A stretch of 10,542 nucleotides of DNA from Planctomycetota bacterium (GCA_022567055.1 JADFHU010000127.1:1-10542), one strand, 5' to 3'. Counted from the first letter of the stretch, positions 1 through 7,127 are shown. Translations and numbers: made by a program. Notes: a model not told the origin generated them from the sequence alone.

Positions 1-1153
1 TATGACCAGTGGCCAAAGTACCTATCCCTTTACTTCGGGACTACGGGGGTTCAAACGATGCGGAAAGTTGGGGACCTGGATCTCTGATCTTTTGCCTTAT
101 ACGCAGCGTGTCGCCGATGATATCACACTGATTCGATCGATGCATACCGAAGCGATCAATCATGATCCCGCGGTGACCTTTATCAATACGGGTTCTCAGC
201 AAATGGGGCATGCCTCGATGGGCAGTTGGCTCAGTTATGGTCTCGGCTCCGCAAACCAGAACCTCCCGGCTTTTATGGTATTGCTCTCGCAGGGAACAGG
301 TAAGAATCCTGGGCAGCCGCTCTTTTCTCGTCTCTGGGGGTCTGGCTACTTACCCTCAAATCACCAGGGCGTAAACTTACGCAGTGCTGCGGACCCTGTC
401 CTCTATCTAAACAACCCACCGGGTATCGATCGCCTGCAACGACGTAAACTGCTGGATCATCTGGCCGGCCTGAACCGACTGCGGGCTACAGAGGTCGGGG
501 ATCCTGAAATTCAGGCACGCATCGAAAGTTACGAAATGGCCTATCGCATGCAGACCTCTATCCCGGCACTGACCGATCTTAGCGATGAACCCCAAAGCAT
601 GTTCACCCTCTATGGCGAAGAATCTAAACGTCCCGGAAGTTTTTCCGCCAATTGCCTCCTTGCCCGCCGCATGGCTGAGAGAGGCGTTCGTTTTGTTCAG
701 CTGTTTCATCGGGGATGGGATCAACATCTCAATCTGACCAAGCAGCTCCCGCTGCAGTGCAAAGATGTAGATCAGGCATCGGCGGCACTGGTCACGGATC
801 TCAAGCGGCGGGGGATGCTGGATGAAACCCTGGTGATCTGGGGCGGAGAGTTTGGCCGCACGGCTTACAGTCAGGGAAAAATAGGGACGCCGGGTGCAGG
901 GCGGGATCATCATGGCCGCTGCTTTTCGATCTGGATGGCCGGCGGCGGCATAAAACCTGGGTATGAGTATGGCCGTACCGATGATTGGGGTTATAATATT
1001 GCAGAGAACGGTGTGCATATACGGGATCTAAACGCTACGATCCTGCATACGCTGGGGATTGATCACGAACGATTCACATTCAAACATCGCGGCCTGAACC
1101 AGCGGCTCACGGGCGTCGAACCTGCACACGTCGTCCATGACATCCTGGTCTAA
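1..1153 (+). CDS. DUF1501 family protein, 5'-truncated by the window edge
   Basis: The reading frame is open from the first bases to TAA at 1151-1153, giving about 383 visible residues. DUF1501 proteins are usually somewhat under 500 residues, so roughly the first 80-100 residues, normally including a Tat-type signal, lie outside the window; the ATG at position 2 is probably an internal Met. Visible hallmarks are IRSMHTEAINHDPA near the start, SMGSWLSYGLGS, the block LVIWGGEFGRT (about residues 277-287), GRDHHGRCFSIWMAGGG shortly after, and the C-terminal DLNATILHTLGIDHERFTF. DUF1501 belongs to the alkaline phosphatase/sulfatase fold superfamily; its reaction is not established. In planctomycetes it usually follows a large cytochrome-c-like DUF1549/DUF1553 gene, which would be expected just upstream. 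The gene converges on the TGT-like gene with a 16-nt gap and no evident terminator hairpin. The family call is firm; the function is unknown. Confidence 0.93.
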   Translation, partial: MTSGQSTYPFTSGLRGFKRCGKLGTWISDLLPYTQRVADDITLIRSMHTEAINHDPAVTFINTGSQQMGHASMGSWLSYGLGSANQNLPAFMVLLSQGTGKNPGQPLFSRLWGSGYLPSNHQGVNLRSAADPVLYLNNPPGIDRLQRRKLLDHLAGLNRLRATEVGDPEIQARIESYEMAYRMQTSIPALTDLSDEPQSMFTLYGEESKRPGSFSANCLLARRMAERGVRFVQLFHRGWDQHLNLTKQLPLQCKDVDQASAALVTDLKRRGMLDETLVIWGGEFGRTAYSQGKIGTPGAGRDHHGRCFSIWMAGGGIKPGYEYGRTDDWGYNIAENGVHIRDLNATILHTLGIDHERFTFKHRGLNQRLTGVEPAHVVHDILV

Positions 1154-1169
1154 CCCCTACCGCGTCCTC

Positions 1170-2245
1170 CTACCCAGTCAAAACGTGGTCAATCTGCTGG
1201 ATCGTGTAACTCCGTTCCACCATCGATCGCTTTAGATTCGTCCCACCGACGCTCTTAAGGCAATCGCTAATAGCATGAAGAAGAAGTGCCACTTGATCTT
1301 CTGTCGCAAATTGCCGCAGAAACTCGATTGCGCCATCGTCTCTTACCGCGTCGTGCAGGTCTGCCATGAACCGCGCGTAGAAATCCAAATTGTGCATCAA
1401 GACGGATTGGATGTAGGGCAGTGCATTGTTCTGTCCCCACTCCGTTTGATGGCAGAACAAGTCCCACTGCTGGAAATGGAATAACTTGCCGGTTTCGTGA
1501 TCAACAACGGTCTGGCACCACTCCAGGCCGTCGAAGCTATCGGCCCCGGCCATTGCGTAGGCAATAATGGAAAGCGGGTTCCCCGTTCCAAGCAAATGTA
1601 GGGGACAATACATCTCCAGCGTATTGAGGGCATCCCGGATTCTTCTGACGGTTCGCGTTCGCTCGACTATGCCTTCGCCTAGCGCTCGTTGGGAACGGCT
1701 ATTAGCACAGGGTAGAGTTGCTCTGCCGTCAGGCGGGCCGTCTCGGGCAGCAATGCGGCATCCCCATGGACGATTGGAGCCACGGTTCCGAGGGCGTGTT
1801 TCTGGTCTCGAAGAACACTGGCAACTACGTCCTTGGCGACGGATTCAGGATTGCCGGGCGGCTCCTGGTTGTCGTAGCAGAAGCAGAGATGGTGCTCGCT
1901 GGCACTGGCAATCTCATGAAACTTGTCCGGCAGCCAGCCAGGATCGTCCTTCCAGAAACCCTCGTAGTTTCCGCTGTCCATCAGAATCACGCAGCCGCGT
2001 TCTTTGCTTCGTGTCAGTGCGGCGTCCATACGTGGACGCTGGTGGTCGGTGCACTGAGCCATGTCATAGGCGGAGGCCAAGAAGAGCGGGTGCGCTGCTG
2101 CGTCAAGCACCTCAACGTAATCGACCGGCATTAGGTTGGTCTTAACGCTCGAAACCGACGGGAAGAAGCATGGCAGCGGGAGGGCTGTCTGCGCGATGCA
2201 TAGCTCCGTGTTTCGATCTGTTGCCATGGTGATTTCCGTGTTCAT
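1170..2245 (-). pseudogene. tRNA-guanine transglycosylase (TGT)-like protein, split by a 1-nt frameshift
   Basis: Two adjacent minus-strand frames, 2245-1679 (188 codons, ending in PNER then TAG) and about 1680-1170, rejoin into one 358-residue protein if one C is restored near 1681-1683 (PNER followed by LGEGIVERTRTVRRI). The joined protein reads as a TGT-superfamily barrel. ILMDSGNY (Asp90) matches the TGT TDSGG substrate-binding Asp, PNERLGEG matches the VGGLSVGE region, PLHLLGTGNP (215-224) matches RYLMGVGTP, ADSFDG (Asp239) matches the nucleophile region, and MHNLDFYARFM (284-294) matches the conserved TGT C-terminal helix with its His. The zinc motif CxCxxC of bacterial Tgt is missing; only Cys244, Cys265 and His285 are nearby, so this is a divergent paralogue rather than housekeeping Tgt. 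Family enzymes swap a guanine for a 7-deazaguanine in tRNA, or in DNA for DpdA. The start at 2245 follows the TIR stop by 20 nt; Met7 at 2227 is an alternative. It is called a pseudogene because of the frameshift, but a sequencing error is equally possible. Confidence 0.8.
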
Positions 2246-2265
2246 GAATCTCGCTTCCCTGCTCC

Positions 2266-2670
2266 TTATGCGCCTTCAAGAGCCTTCTCTATGGAGTCGA
2301 AAGTGAATGACATGGCCCACGACGCCCCGGCACCCAAGAGCCCGCTTGGCGTGGTATTTCCGGAGGAAATCTTTACTGCCGCTAATCTCTTCTTCAGCTC
2401 ACACGCGTTGTCGATCTCCCAGGAGACCCAGGTCCTTTTGCTCGTTTTTTCGCCAACGAGACACAGGAAATTGGTGGCGGCATTGATCTTCGCTGATATT
2501 GCACGTTTGATCGCAGCCGCGTCGGTGCTTTGGATGGATACATCGGCGGACTGATCATTGAACCCGAAATCGAATTCGCTGTTCTTGTCCCATGCCAAAA
2601 GCATGTTCTTGTGCCGTTTGTCGTTGTCGTAGTCGTAGTCGTAACTGATGAATATTTTCTTCTTTGCCGT
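2266..2670 (-). CDS. ThsB-like TIR domain protein (MTH538/DUF1863 type), apparent ACG start
   Basis: The 134-residue product covers a whole small TIR domain. The first strand is KKKIFISYDYD (3-13), followed by NMLLAWDKNSEFDFGF (22-37), the central strand TNFLCLVGE (66-74), WVSWEIDNA (81-89, with Glu85 a plausible catalytic acid) and the C-terminal GAGASWAMSFTFDSIEKAL. This pattern is typical of the TIR-like family that includes ThsB of Thoeris, which makes NAD-derived signal molecules on infection. The first in-frame ATG, at 2604, would delete the essential first strand. The frame stays open upstream, and an ACG at 2670-2668 gives the expected N-terminus MAKKKIFISY. It lies 7 nt after an AGGGG Shine-Dalgarno-like run and 1 nt after the stop of the SLATT gene, so translation may be coupled. 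The start codon is therefore either a rare ACG or a mutated ATG. The protein probably signals to the upstream membrane protein (inference). Confidence 0.85.
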   Translation of the reverse strand, partial: TAKKKIFISYDYDYDNDKRHKNMLLAWDKNSEFDFGFNDQSADVSIQSTDAAAIKRAISAKINAATNFLCLVGEKTSKRTWVSWEIDNACELKKRLAAVKISSGNTTPSGLLGAGASWAMSFTFDSIEKALEGA

Positions 2671-2671
2671 G

Positions 2672-3634
2672 CTATTTCCCCTTTTTACTCGTCCTGATTA
2701 CCGTATCTCGTCGAGCGCACCACATGGTGTGTTCGCGTGAAATGGTCTCTTCAACCTGCTCCACAATCGCAAAGAACTGGGATTCGTCTGTGATATCCAA
2801 GGCAATCGCTTCTTGCTCCCCCAATTCCTGGGCGGCAAGGGAATAGGTCTGCGCCAGTTCGCTGTGGCGTTTCATCTGGTTCCATGCGACAGCAGCAGCG
2901 GCGCAGGTCATCAGAATAGGAACCACGGCTATCTGGAAACCACCCGACGCGGCTTCGACAATCGCCAGAACGGCAGCAAAACACTGGAGCCCCGTAGTAA
3001 TCCAAAACCAGTGTGACTCACCGCATGAATTGAGATTTGCCTTCTTTGCGTACCAGCCTTTCTGATCACGAAGCCGCGACTCAAGGTAAAAGGCTTTACG
3101 CTCTTCGAAGGGTTTTGTCCTCACGTCATTCATGAAGTCGCTAATGGACTGAGCGGTGCCATCCAGGCTCTTCGCCAAGTCTCTTGGGCTGGATGGTCTC
3201 GCTTCTCGGATTTCCCGGAGTTCAGCTACGAATTGATTCTTGGCGCTGTCGTCACCCTCTAATGGTGCTGCCTTCATCATGTAGCGCCATGTGGCCGTCT
3301 TTGTTGATTCGGCAATAGCGCGGCAGTCAAACCACACCTTGTCGTCCCTGCGCGAGTGAGTCACCCAAGTCAAAATGACTCCTATCACCAGGGTGATTGC
3401 CAAGGAGGTGTAAAACCAGGTGACGGCCACGGTTGGGACAATTGCCGCAAAAGCAGCGACCAGGCTCCCCACGATCAAGAAGCCGAGATGGGATTTCTGC
3501 AGTCGAAGGTATAGCCGCTGCGCCGAGAGAGATGTCTGGTCGGCACTTTGGAATAGACTGGGGAAATGCCGGTCCTCAATAGGCCCGACCACGCCGGCGG
3601 TTGGCTTTTGTTGGCTCTTTGGACTTTCAGCCAT
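2672..3634 (-). CDS. SLATT/DUF4231-type membrane protein, predicted effector of the cassette
   Basis: The 320-residue product has two hydrophobic pairs, about residues 50-70/74-92 and 208-228/234-252. Each pair is followed by amphipathic sequence, and the second is preceded by the SLATT signature SRLRDQKGWYAKKANLN. The last part holds AWNQMKRHSELAQTYSLAAQ and the terminal VEETISREHTMW helix common to this family. This looks like a SLATT_3-like N-terminal half joined to a SLATT_1-like C-terminal half. SLATT proteins are predicted, from gene-neighbourhood work, to be pore-forming effectors in nucleotide-signal-dependent immune systems. The ATG at 3634 is chosen because a perfect AGGAGG lies 6 nt upstream; a TTG directly before it (3637) is too close to that site. 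The stop TAG is 1 nt from the apparent TIR start, so the two genes form one transcript. The topology and domain class are clear by eye; the effector role is inferred. Confidence 0.82.
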   Translation of the reverse strand: MAESPKSQQKPTAGVVGPIEDRHFPSLFQSADQTSLSAQRLYLRLQKSHLGFLIVGSLVAAFAAIVPTVAVTWFYTSLAITLVIGVILTWVTHSRRDDKVWFDCRAIAESTKTATWRYMMKAAPLEGDDSAKNQFVAELREIREARPSSPRDLAKSLDGTAQSISDFMNDVRTKPFEERKAFYLESRLRDQKGWYAKKANLNSCGESHWFWITTGLQCFAAVLAIVEAASGGFQIAVVPILMTCAAAAVAWNQMKRHSELAQTYSLAAQELGEQEAIALDITDESQFFAIVEQVEETISREHTMWCARRDTVIRTSKKGK

Positions 3635-3640
3635 CAAATA

Positions 3641-3646
3641 CCTCCT
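3641..3646 (-). promoter_or_regulatory. strong ribosome binding site of the SLATT gene
   Basis: The minus strand reads AGGAGG, then TATTTG, then ATG. This consensus Shine-Dalgarno with a 6-nt spacer decides for the ATG at 3634 over the TTG at 3637. I see no convincing -35/-10 pair for the operon in the 140 nt upstream. Confidence 0.8.
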
Positions 3647-4064
3647 AGAGGAATGCCGTTGAGAGGTGCTCTCCGTGAAGTTCGGCTGGCGATTCCTTAT
3701 GCACGATCAAGAATTGTCTCTCCTGACTCTGTCCGCTATATGGTTCATCCTTGAGTATTCCCATTGGGTTTATGAGATCCCTATCGACCTAACGAATAAG
3801 AGTTTGCAGCGGATCGCCGAAGGCGTCCAACACATGATCATATGGATCTCGATAACTCCGAAAAGGACATCCTTACTTAACAAGGGTGTTCCCAGTCTAT
3901 TAGGAGTCGTCCTCAATTACGACGACTTGTTTACCAGCACACCTCTAGTTGCCAAAGCGTGCCTAGGTTCTCGAATGCAGTAGCGTTAAGGAGAGTACGA
4001 GCTTTCTCGTGGCTCAATTGGACGCCGTCCCCGTGGGGCGCACGATTCGCCGCCAGGAGAAACG
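3647..4064. other. intergenic region upstream of the SLATT-TIR-TGT cassette
   Basis: No convincing gene is seen on either strand in this stretch. It is visibly more AT-rich than the flanking genes. It contains a perfect 7-bp inverted repeat, AGTCGTC at 3905-3911 and GACGACT at 3921-3927 with a 9-nt loop, and a 5-bp one, ACGAG/CTCGT, near 3998-4012. A cassette promoter reading leftward must lie here or nearer the gene, but none can be picked out with confidence. Confidence 0.5.
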
Positions 4065-4223
4065 ATGAACCAGCAGAGACCTTGGGATGGGGTCGACCTC
4101 ATTCACTGCCCAAACTTTCCAAGTTGCAATCATGATATGGGAATCGACGTAGATTGGCAAGCGTCGAAAATCAGGCGTATTCGGAGCGAAAACGGCGGCT
4201 GCACGCCCAAAGCTAGACTGTGA
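4065..4223 (+). CDS. possible 52-residue small protein
   Basis: The ATG at 4065 has AGGAG 5 nt upstream, and the frame runs to TGA at 4221-4223. The product starts MNQQRPWDGVDLIHCP and contains three cysteines and two histidines arranged as HCPNFPSCNHD plus a later GGC, which could be half of a zinc-ribbon or a truncated N-terminus of a larger protein. It lies alone between the start side of the SLATT gene and the stop of the S9 peptidase, on the opposite strand to both. I do not recognise the family. Support comes only from the ribosome binding site and the absence of another explanation for this stretch; chance is quite possible. Confidence 0.3.
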   Translation: MNQQRPWDGVDLIHCPNFPSCNHDMGIDVDWQASKIRRIRSENGGCTPKARL

Positions 4224-4249
4224 CCAGCCCCTTATTGCCTCATCTGGTC
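4222..4249 (-). terminator. weak inverted repeat just after the S9 peptidase stop
   Basis: GACCAG (4222-4227) and CTGGTC (4244-4249) form a perfect 6-bp stem with a 16-nt loop, beginning 2 nt after the peptidase stop codon on the minus strand. There is no T-tract, so it is at best a transcript-end hairpin. Confidence 0.25.
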
Positions 4250-4251
4250 CT

Positions 4252-6663
4252 TCAGGGTGCGGTCGAATTCGCGTTTTTTACGTGCTCATCAAACCAGTCG
4301 ATCATTTCAGCTTGGGTATGCAACACGGATTCTCGCGCCCGATACCCATGACTCTCCTTGGGTAACATGACGAGTCGCACCGTGCCACCGTTGCCCTTGA
4401 TGGCTTGGTACATGCGCCTGGACTGCATGGGAAACGTTCCCGAATTATTATCCGCTTCGCCGTGTATCAACAGGATCGGCTCATTGATCTTGTTCGCGTG
4501 CAAGAAGGGTGAGATCCCGAAGTAAACACTCTTCGCGTCCCACAATGTTCGCCGTTCGCTTTGGAACCCGAAGGGCGTAAGGGTTCGATTGTAGGCGCCG
4601 CTGCGGGCCACTCCTGCCTTGAACAGATCGCAGTGTGCCAAGAGATTCGCGGTCATGAAGGCGCCATAGCTGTGACCGGCCACCCCGACTCGATGGCGGT
4701 CCGCCACACCCAACTCAACAGCCTTATCGATCGCCGCCTGGGCCGCCGCCACAATCTGCTCGATGAAGGTATCATTCATCGTTTCAGGGTCGCCGATGAC
4801 GGGCATGGTCGCGTTGTCCATGATCGCATAGCCTTGAGTTACCAGACTGAGGTGGCTGATCCCGCGGATGCGTGTGAATCTTGACGTGCTGCCCGACACC
4901 TGGCCCGCGGTGCGCGCGTCGCTGAACTCGCGCGGATAGGCCCAAACGATGAGCGGAAGCCGCGTGCCAGGATCGTAATCGGCAGGCAAATAGAGTGTGG
5001 CGGAAAGCGGCACGCCATCTTTGCGTTCGTAGGTCACAAGTTGCTTCTTGATACCACGGATTTGCGGCGTTGGATCGGCAAAATGGGTGAGTGCCTTGCT
5101 CGTGTCGGCGGCCAAATCTCTCGCCATGTAGTTTGGCGGAGTGACAGGGTCCTCTCTCACTGTGATGAGCTGAGGTGTTTCTTCCCCATTCTTCTTTCTC
5201 CGAATCATGACGGCCCTTTCATAGGTCCCCTCCACACAGCGCCACAGGCGCTCGGATTCTAGCGTCTTGAGATTCTGCCGGTCCACAAAGGGCAGATCCC
5301 CTTTGGGGGAGGCGCCAGTGCCGAATCGATAGATCCAGTCTCCGTCCTGTCGGACGACACGGTGACCGTTCTCCTGGGCCTCCAGTCTGATCGATCCTGG
5401 ATTGCCGTAGCGATCGCGTATGCTGCGGTCCATCAGGATGCGGGGGGGCGTGCCTGGACCCTGGAGATTGTGCAAGAGGGATCGCACCCAGCGGCGATCC
5501 CGGTCGTATTCGGTCGTGATCAGCAGCGCCGGGTCGGCAAAGTGAGTCACGCCGTATGATCGATGTTCAATTCTCAGAAGCTCACCGGGGTCTCCCTCGA
5601 AAGGCGCGGCGATGGCCAGAAATCTATCGCGATGATCCACCTCGACTCGTGGGTCGCCCCCATCGAGGGCCTCGGCCCATAGCAAGGTCGCATCCTCCGA
5701 CGCGTGCCAATCGACGTTTCGAGGTCCCGTACGAACGCCTTCGATGGGGATATTCTCGGCCAAGGGGACTTGGGCCACTTCATATTCTAGCGTGCCATTC
5801 ATGTCCCAGACTTGGATGTTCCGCGGGAAGGAGCGATATGTCATCAAGTAGGAGAATGGCTTTGTAACCGTCGTCACCAGAAGGTGTTTCCCATCGGGCG
5901 ATGCCGACGCTCCGGCGAATAAAGCGGGTGTGGCAATCAGATGGACGTTGGCGTCGAGGTCAATTACCGCTAACTGATTTACGCCGTAATACTCGAAAAG
6001 TGATTCATCGTGCGGGTTGGACAGCAGGTCTTGGTAGGTGCGGGTGGGAGAGGTGTTGCCGGAGGACTGCTGGATGTTTGGGCCCGCGGGGAAGTTCGGT
6101 TGAGTCGGTTCATCGCCACGGCTTTCCGGCACGAGTTGGCAGAGGATTGCGTTGCCATCGGGCAGCCATTGAAATCCGCCCATGACGGTAGAGAGTCGAT
6201 CGGTCAAGCGCTGGGGCGATTCGGGTGCCCCGACGGTTGTGATCCACAACTCCGATCCATTCTTCGTCACAACCACATAGGCGACCGACTTGGAGTCGTG
6301 GCACCAGGACGTCGCTGCCAGTTTCGCGTTATCCGCCAAGGGGATCTCGATGGGCTCACCACCGGCCGTCTTTCGCAACGACAGGCCTCGATCAAAGCTG
6401 GTACGAAACCGGCTATTTCCGACAGGGTCGATTCGCATGCCGGCCAGCCGCAGCATACGGCGCGACACATCATCGATGCCTGGCATGGCATCGCGCTCGA
6501 TCAGCAACATCCAGTCGCCGTCCGGACTGATTCTTACCGCAGGTTCAGGTGCAGCGTCAATAAGGTCTACGACAACCTGCGGGGGAAGCCTGTAACCCTC
6601 CTGCGCTAGACCCAACGACGAAACCAGGGTTATCCATGTGCAACCGACAATAAGGGTCTTCAT
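4252..6663 (-). CDS. secreted S9 family serine peptidase, glutamyl-endopeptidase (S9D) type
   Basis: The 803-residue product has a signal peptide (MKTLIVGCTWITLVSSLGLA, likely cleaved before QEG), a long N-terminal beta-propeller-like part with repeated SPDG/LPDG and W-rich strands (about residues 35-520), and a C-terminal alpha/beta-hydrolase domain. The catalytic triad is visible: Ser665 in GHSYGAFM, Asp738 in HGEADNNSGT and His772 in KESHGY. The blocks GVARSGAYNRTLTPFGFQ and ANKINEPILLIHGEADN closely resemble the chloroplast glutamyl endopeptidase family rather than classic prolyl oligopeptidase or DPP IV. The expected role is cleavage of imported or extracellular peptides in the periplasm, with Glu specificity by analogy only. 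The start at 6663 is chosen because it gives a clean signal peptide and has GGAG 6 nt upstream. The frame extends to 6894, but that extension looks non-coding. The gene is monocistronic and divergent from the sulfatase. Confidence 0.92.
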   Translation of the reverse strand: MKTLIVGCTWITLVSSLGLAQEGYRLPPQVVVDLIDAAPEPAVRISPDGDWMLLIERDAMPGIDDVSRRMLRLAGMRIDPVGNSRFRTSFDRGLSLRKTAGGEPIEIPLADNAKLAATSWCHDSKSVAYVVVTKNGSELWITTVGAPESPQRLTDRLSTVMGGFQWLPDGNAILCQLVPESRGDEPTQPNFPAGPNIQQSSGNTSPTRTYQDLLSNPHDESLFEYYGVNQLAVIDLDANVHLIATPALFAGASASPDGKHLLVTTVTKPFSYLMTYRSFPRNIQVWDMNGTLEYEVAQVPLAENIPIEGVRTGPRNVDWHASEDATLLWAEALDGGDPRVEVDHRDRFLAIAAPFEGDPGELLRIEHRSYGVTHFADPALLITTEYDRDRRWVRSLLHNLQGPGTPPRILMDRSIRDRYGNPGSIRLEAQENGHRVVRQDGDWIYRFGTGASPKGDLPFVDRQNLKTLESERLWRCVEGTYERAVMIRRKKNGEETPQLITVREDPVTPPNYMARDLAADTSKALTHFADPTPQIRGIKKQLVTYERKDGVPLSATLYLPADYDPGTRLPLIVWAYPREFSDARTAGQVSGSTSRFTRIRGISHLSLVTQGYAIMDNATMPVIGDPETMNDTFIEQIVAAAQAAIDKAVELGVADRHRVGVAGHSYGAFMTANLLAHCDLFKAGVARSGAYNRTLTPFGFQSERRTLWDAKSVYFGISPFLHANKINEPILLIHGEADNNSGTFPMQSRRMYQAIKGNGGTVRLVMLPKESHGYRARESVLHTQAEMIDWFDEHVKNANSTAP

Positions 6664-6711
6664 TGCATTCTCCAGCCAGAGACTAAGGACAGTGGGTTTC
6701 ACGGGTCGCCG

Positions 6712-6717
6712 ATTGTA
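6712..6717 (-). promoter_or_regulatory. candidate extended -10 promoter of the S9 peptidase
   Basis: The minus strand reads TGTTACAAT, an extended -10 (TGn then TACAAT). It would place the transcript start near 6705, about 40 nt before the ATG at 6663. No good -35 is seen 17 nt upstream, which is tolerable for extended -10 promoters. The call rests on sequence alone, and sigma-factor preferences of this organism are unknown. Confidence 0.35.
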
Positions 6718-6857
6718 ACACAGGCCTCGACAGGGCACAGGCACTTTTCCGGAAAAAGTGGGCGGTTCACGCGTAACCGATTTCAGGAAAACTGCGTGTC
6801 TTCCCTGGTGTGAGCTGCGCTCGAATTGTGTATTCCACAGGAAGGTCTGAAAGGCGC

Positions 6858-6926
6858 GAAGGGCTGCCGCCCATGCGCAACCGTCGTCTGCCAAAAAAGA
6901 GCCCTAGGTTTCGGCGTCAGCCCTTC
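6858..6926. repeat. 14-nt inverted repeat forming a possible long hairpin
   Basis: GAAGGGCTGCCGCC at 6858-6871 is the inverse complement of 6913-6926 except for one position, with a 41-nt spacer. It is the longest inverted repeat I found in the window. No T-run follows directly and no gene ends here, so a plain terminator is unlikely; a small RNA or the remains of a mobile element are options. Confidence 0.5.
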
Positions 6927-6958
6927 CCTGTCTTCTTTTCTTCCCGTGTAAATAACCC

Positions 6959-6975
6959 TTTGAGCGAAGCTCAAA
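6959..6975. repeat. 7-bp perfect hairpin with GAA loop
   Basis: TTTGAGC (6959-6965), loop GAA, GCTCAAA (6969-6975). It resembles a terminator stem but lacks a proper T-tract on either strand, and neither flanking gene is transcribed toward it. Confidence 0.45.
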
Positions 6976-7102
6976 TAAAGGTAATCGTGTTTTCCTGTGA
7001 ACACTTGCGACCCGTTTTTGTTCTCAACGAAGCGGTATTCGTAGTCGAGAACGCTGAGAAGCCGATTACGAGCACGAGTATGAATACGATTCCTATGCCG
7101 AG

Positions 7103-7127
7103 TCGTGTAACCCGCGATTGAACCAGG
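7103..7127 (-). repeat. left copy of a 25-bp dispersed repeat
   Basis: Read on the minus strand this is CCTGGTTCAAT, three variable bases (CGC), then GGGTTACACGA. The same two 11-mers with TCT between them occur on the plus strand at 10474-10498. Both copies run on into a low-complexity stretch built from TCGTA/ATCG/ATTCG-like words (here about 7060-7100). Confidence 0.65.

Noticed and set aside
407..1018. Minus-strand 203-codon ORF over the DUF1501 gene
   Set aside because: It is a shadow frame of a strongly recognisable plus-strand gene.
1681..1690. Programmed ribosomal frameshift joining the two TGT halves
   Set aside because: The shift needed is -1, but there is no X XXY YYZ slippery heptamer before the stop and no clear downstream stem; deletion or sequencing error is simpler.
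1567..2145. Plus-strand 192-codon ORF over the TGT-like gene
   Set aside because: It is Arg/Ser-rich antisense sequence; the opposite strand has clear TGT motifs.
3666..3983. Plus-strand 105-codon ORF upstream of the SLATT gene
   Set aside because: It has a GTG start without ribosome binding site, unusual composition and no recognisable motif; it looks like chance in AT-richer intergenic DNA.
6664..6894. Longer N-terminus for the S9 peptidase
   Set aside because: The extra 77 residues precede a clean signal peptide with its own ribosome binding site and cover the candidate promoter.
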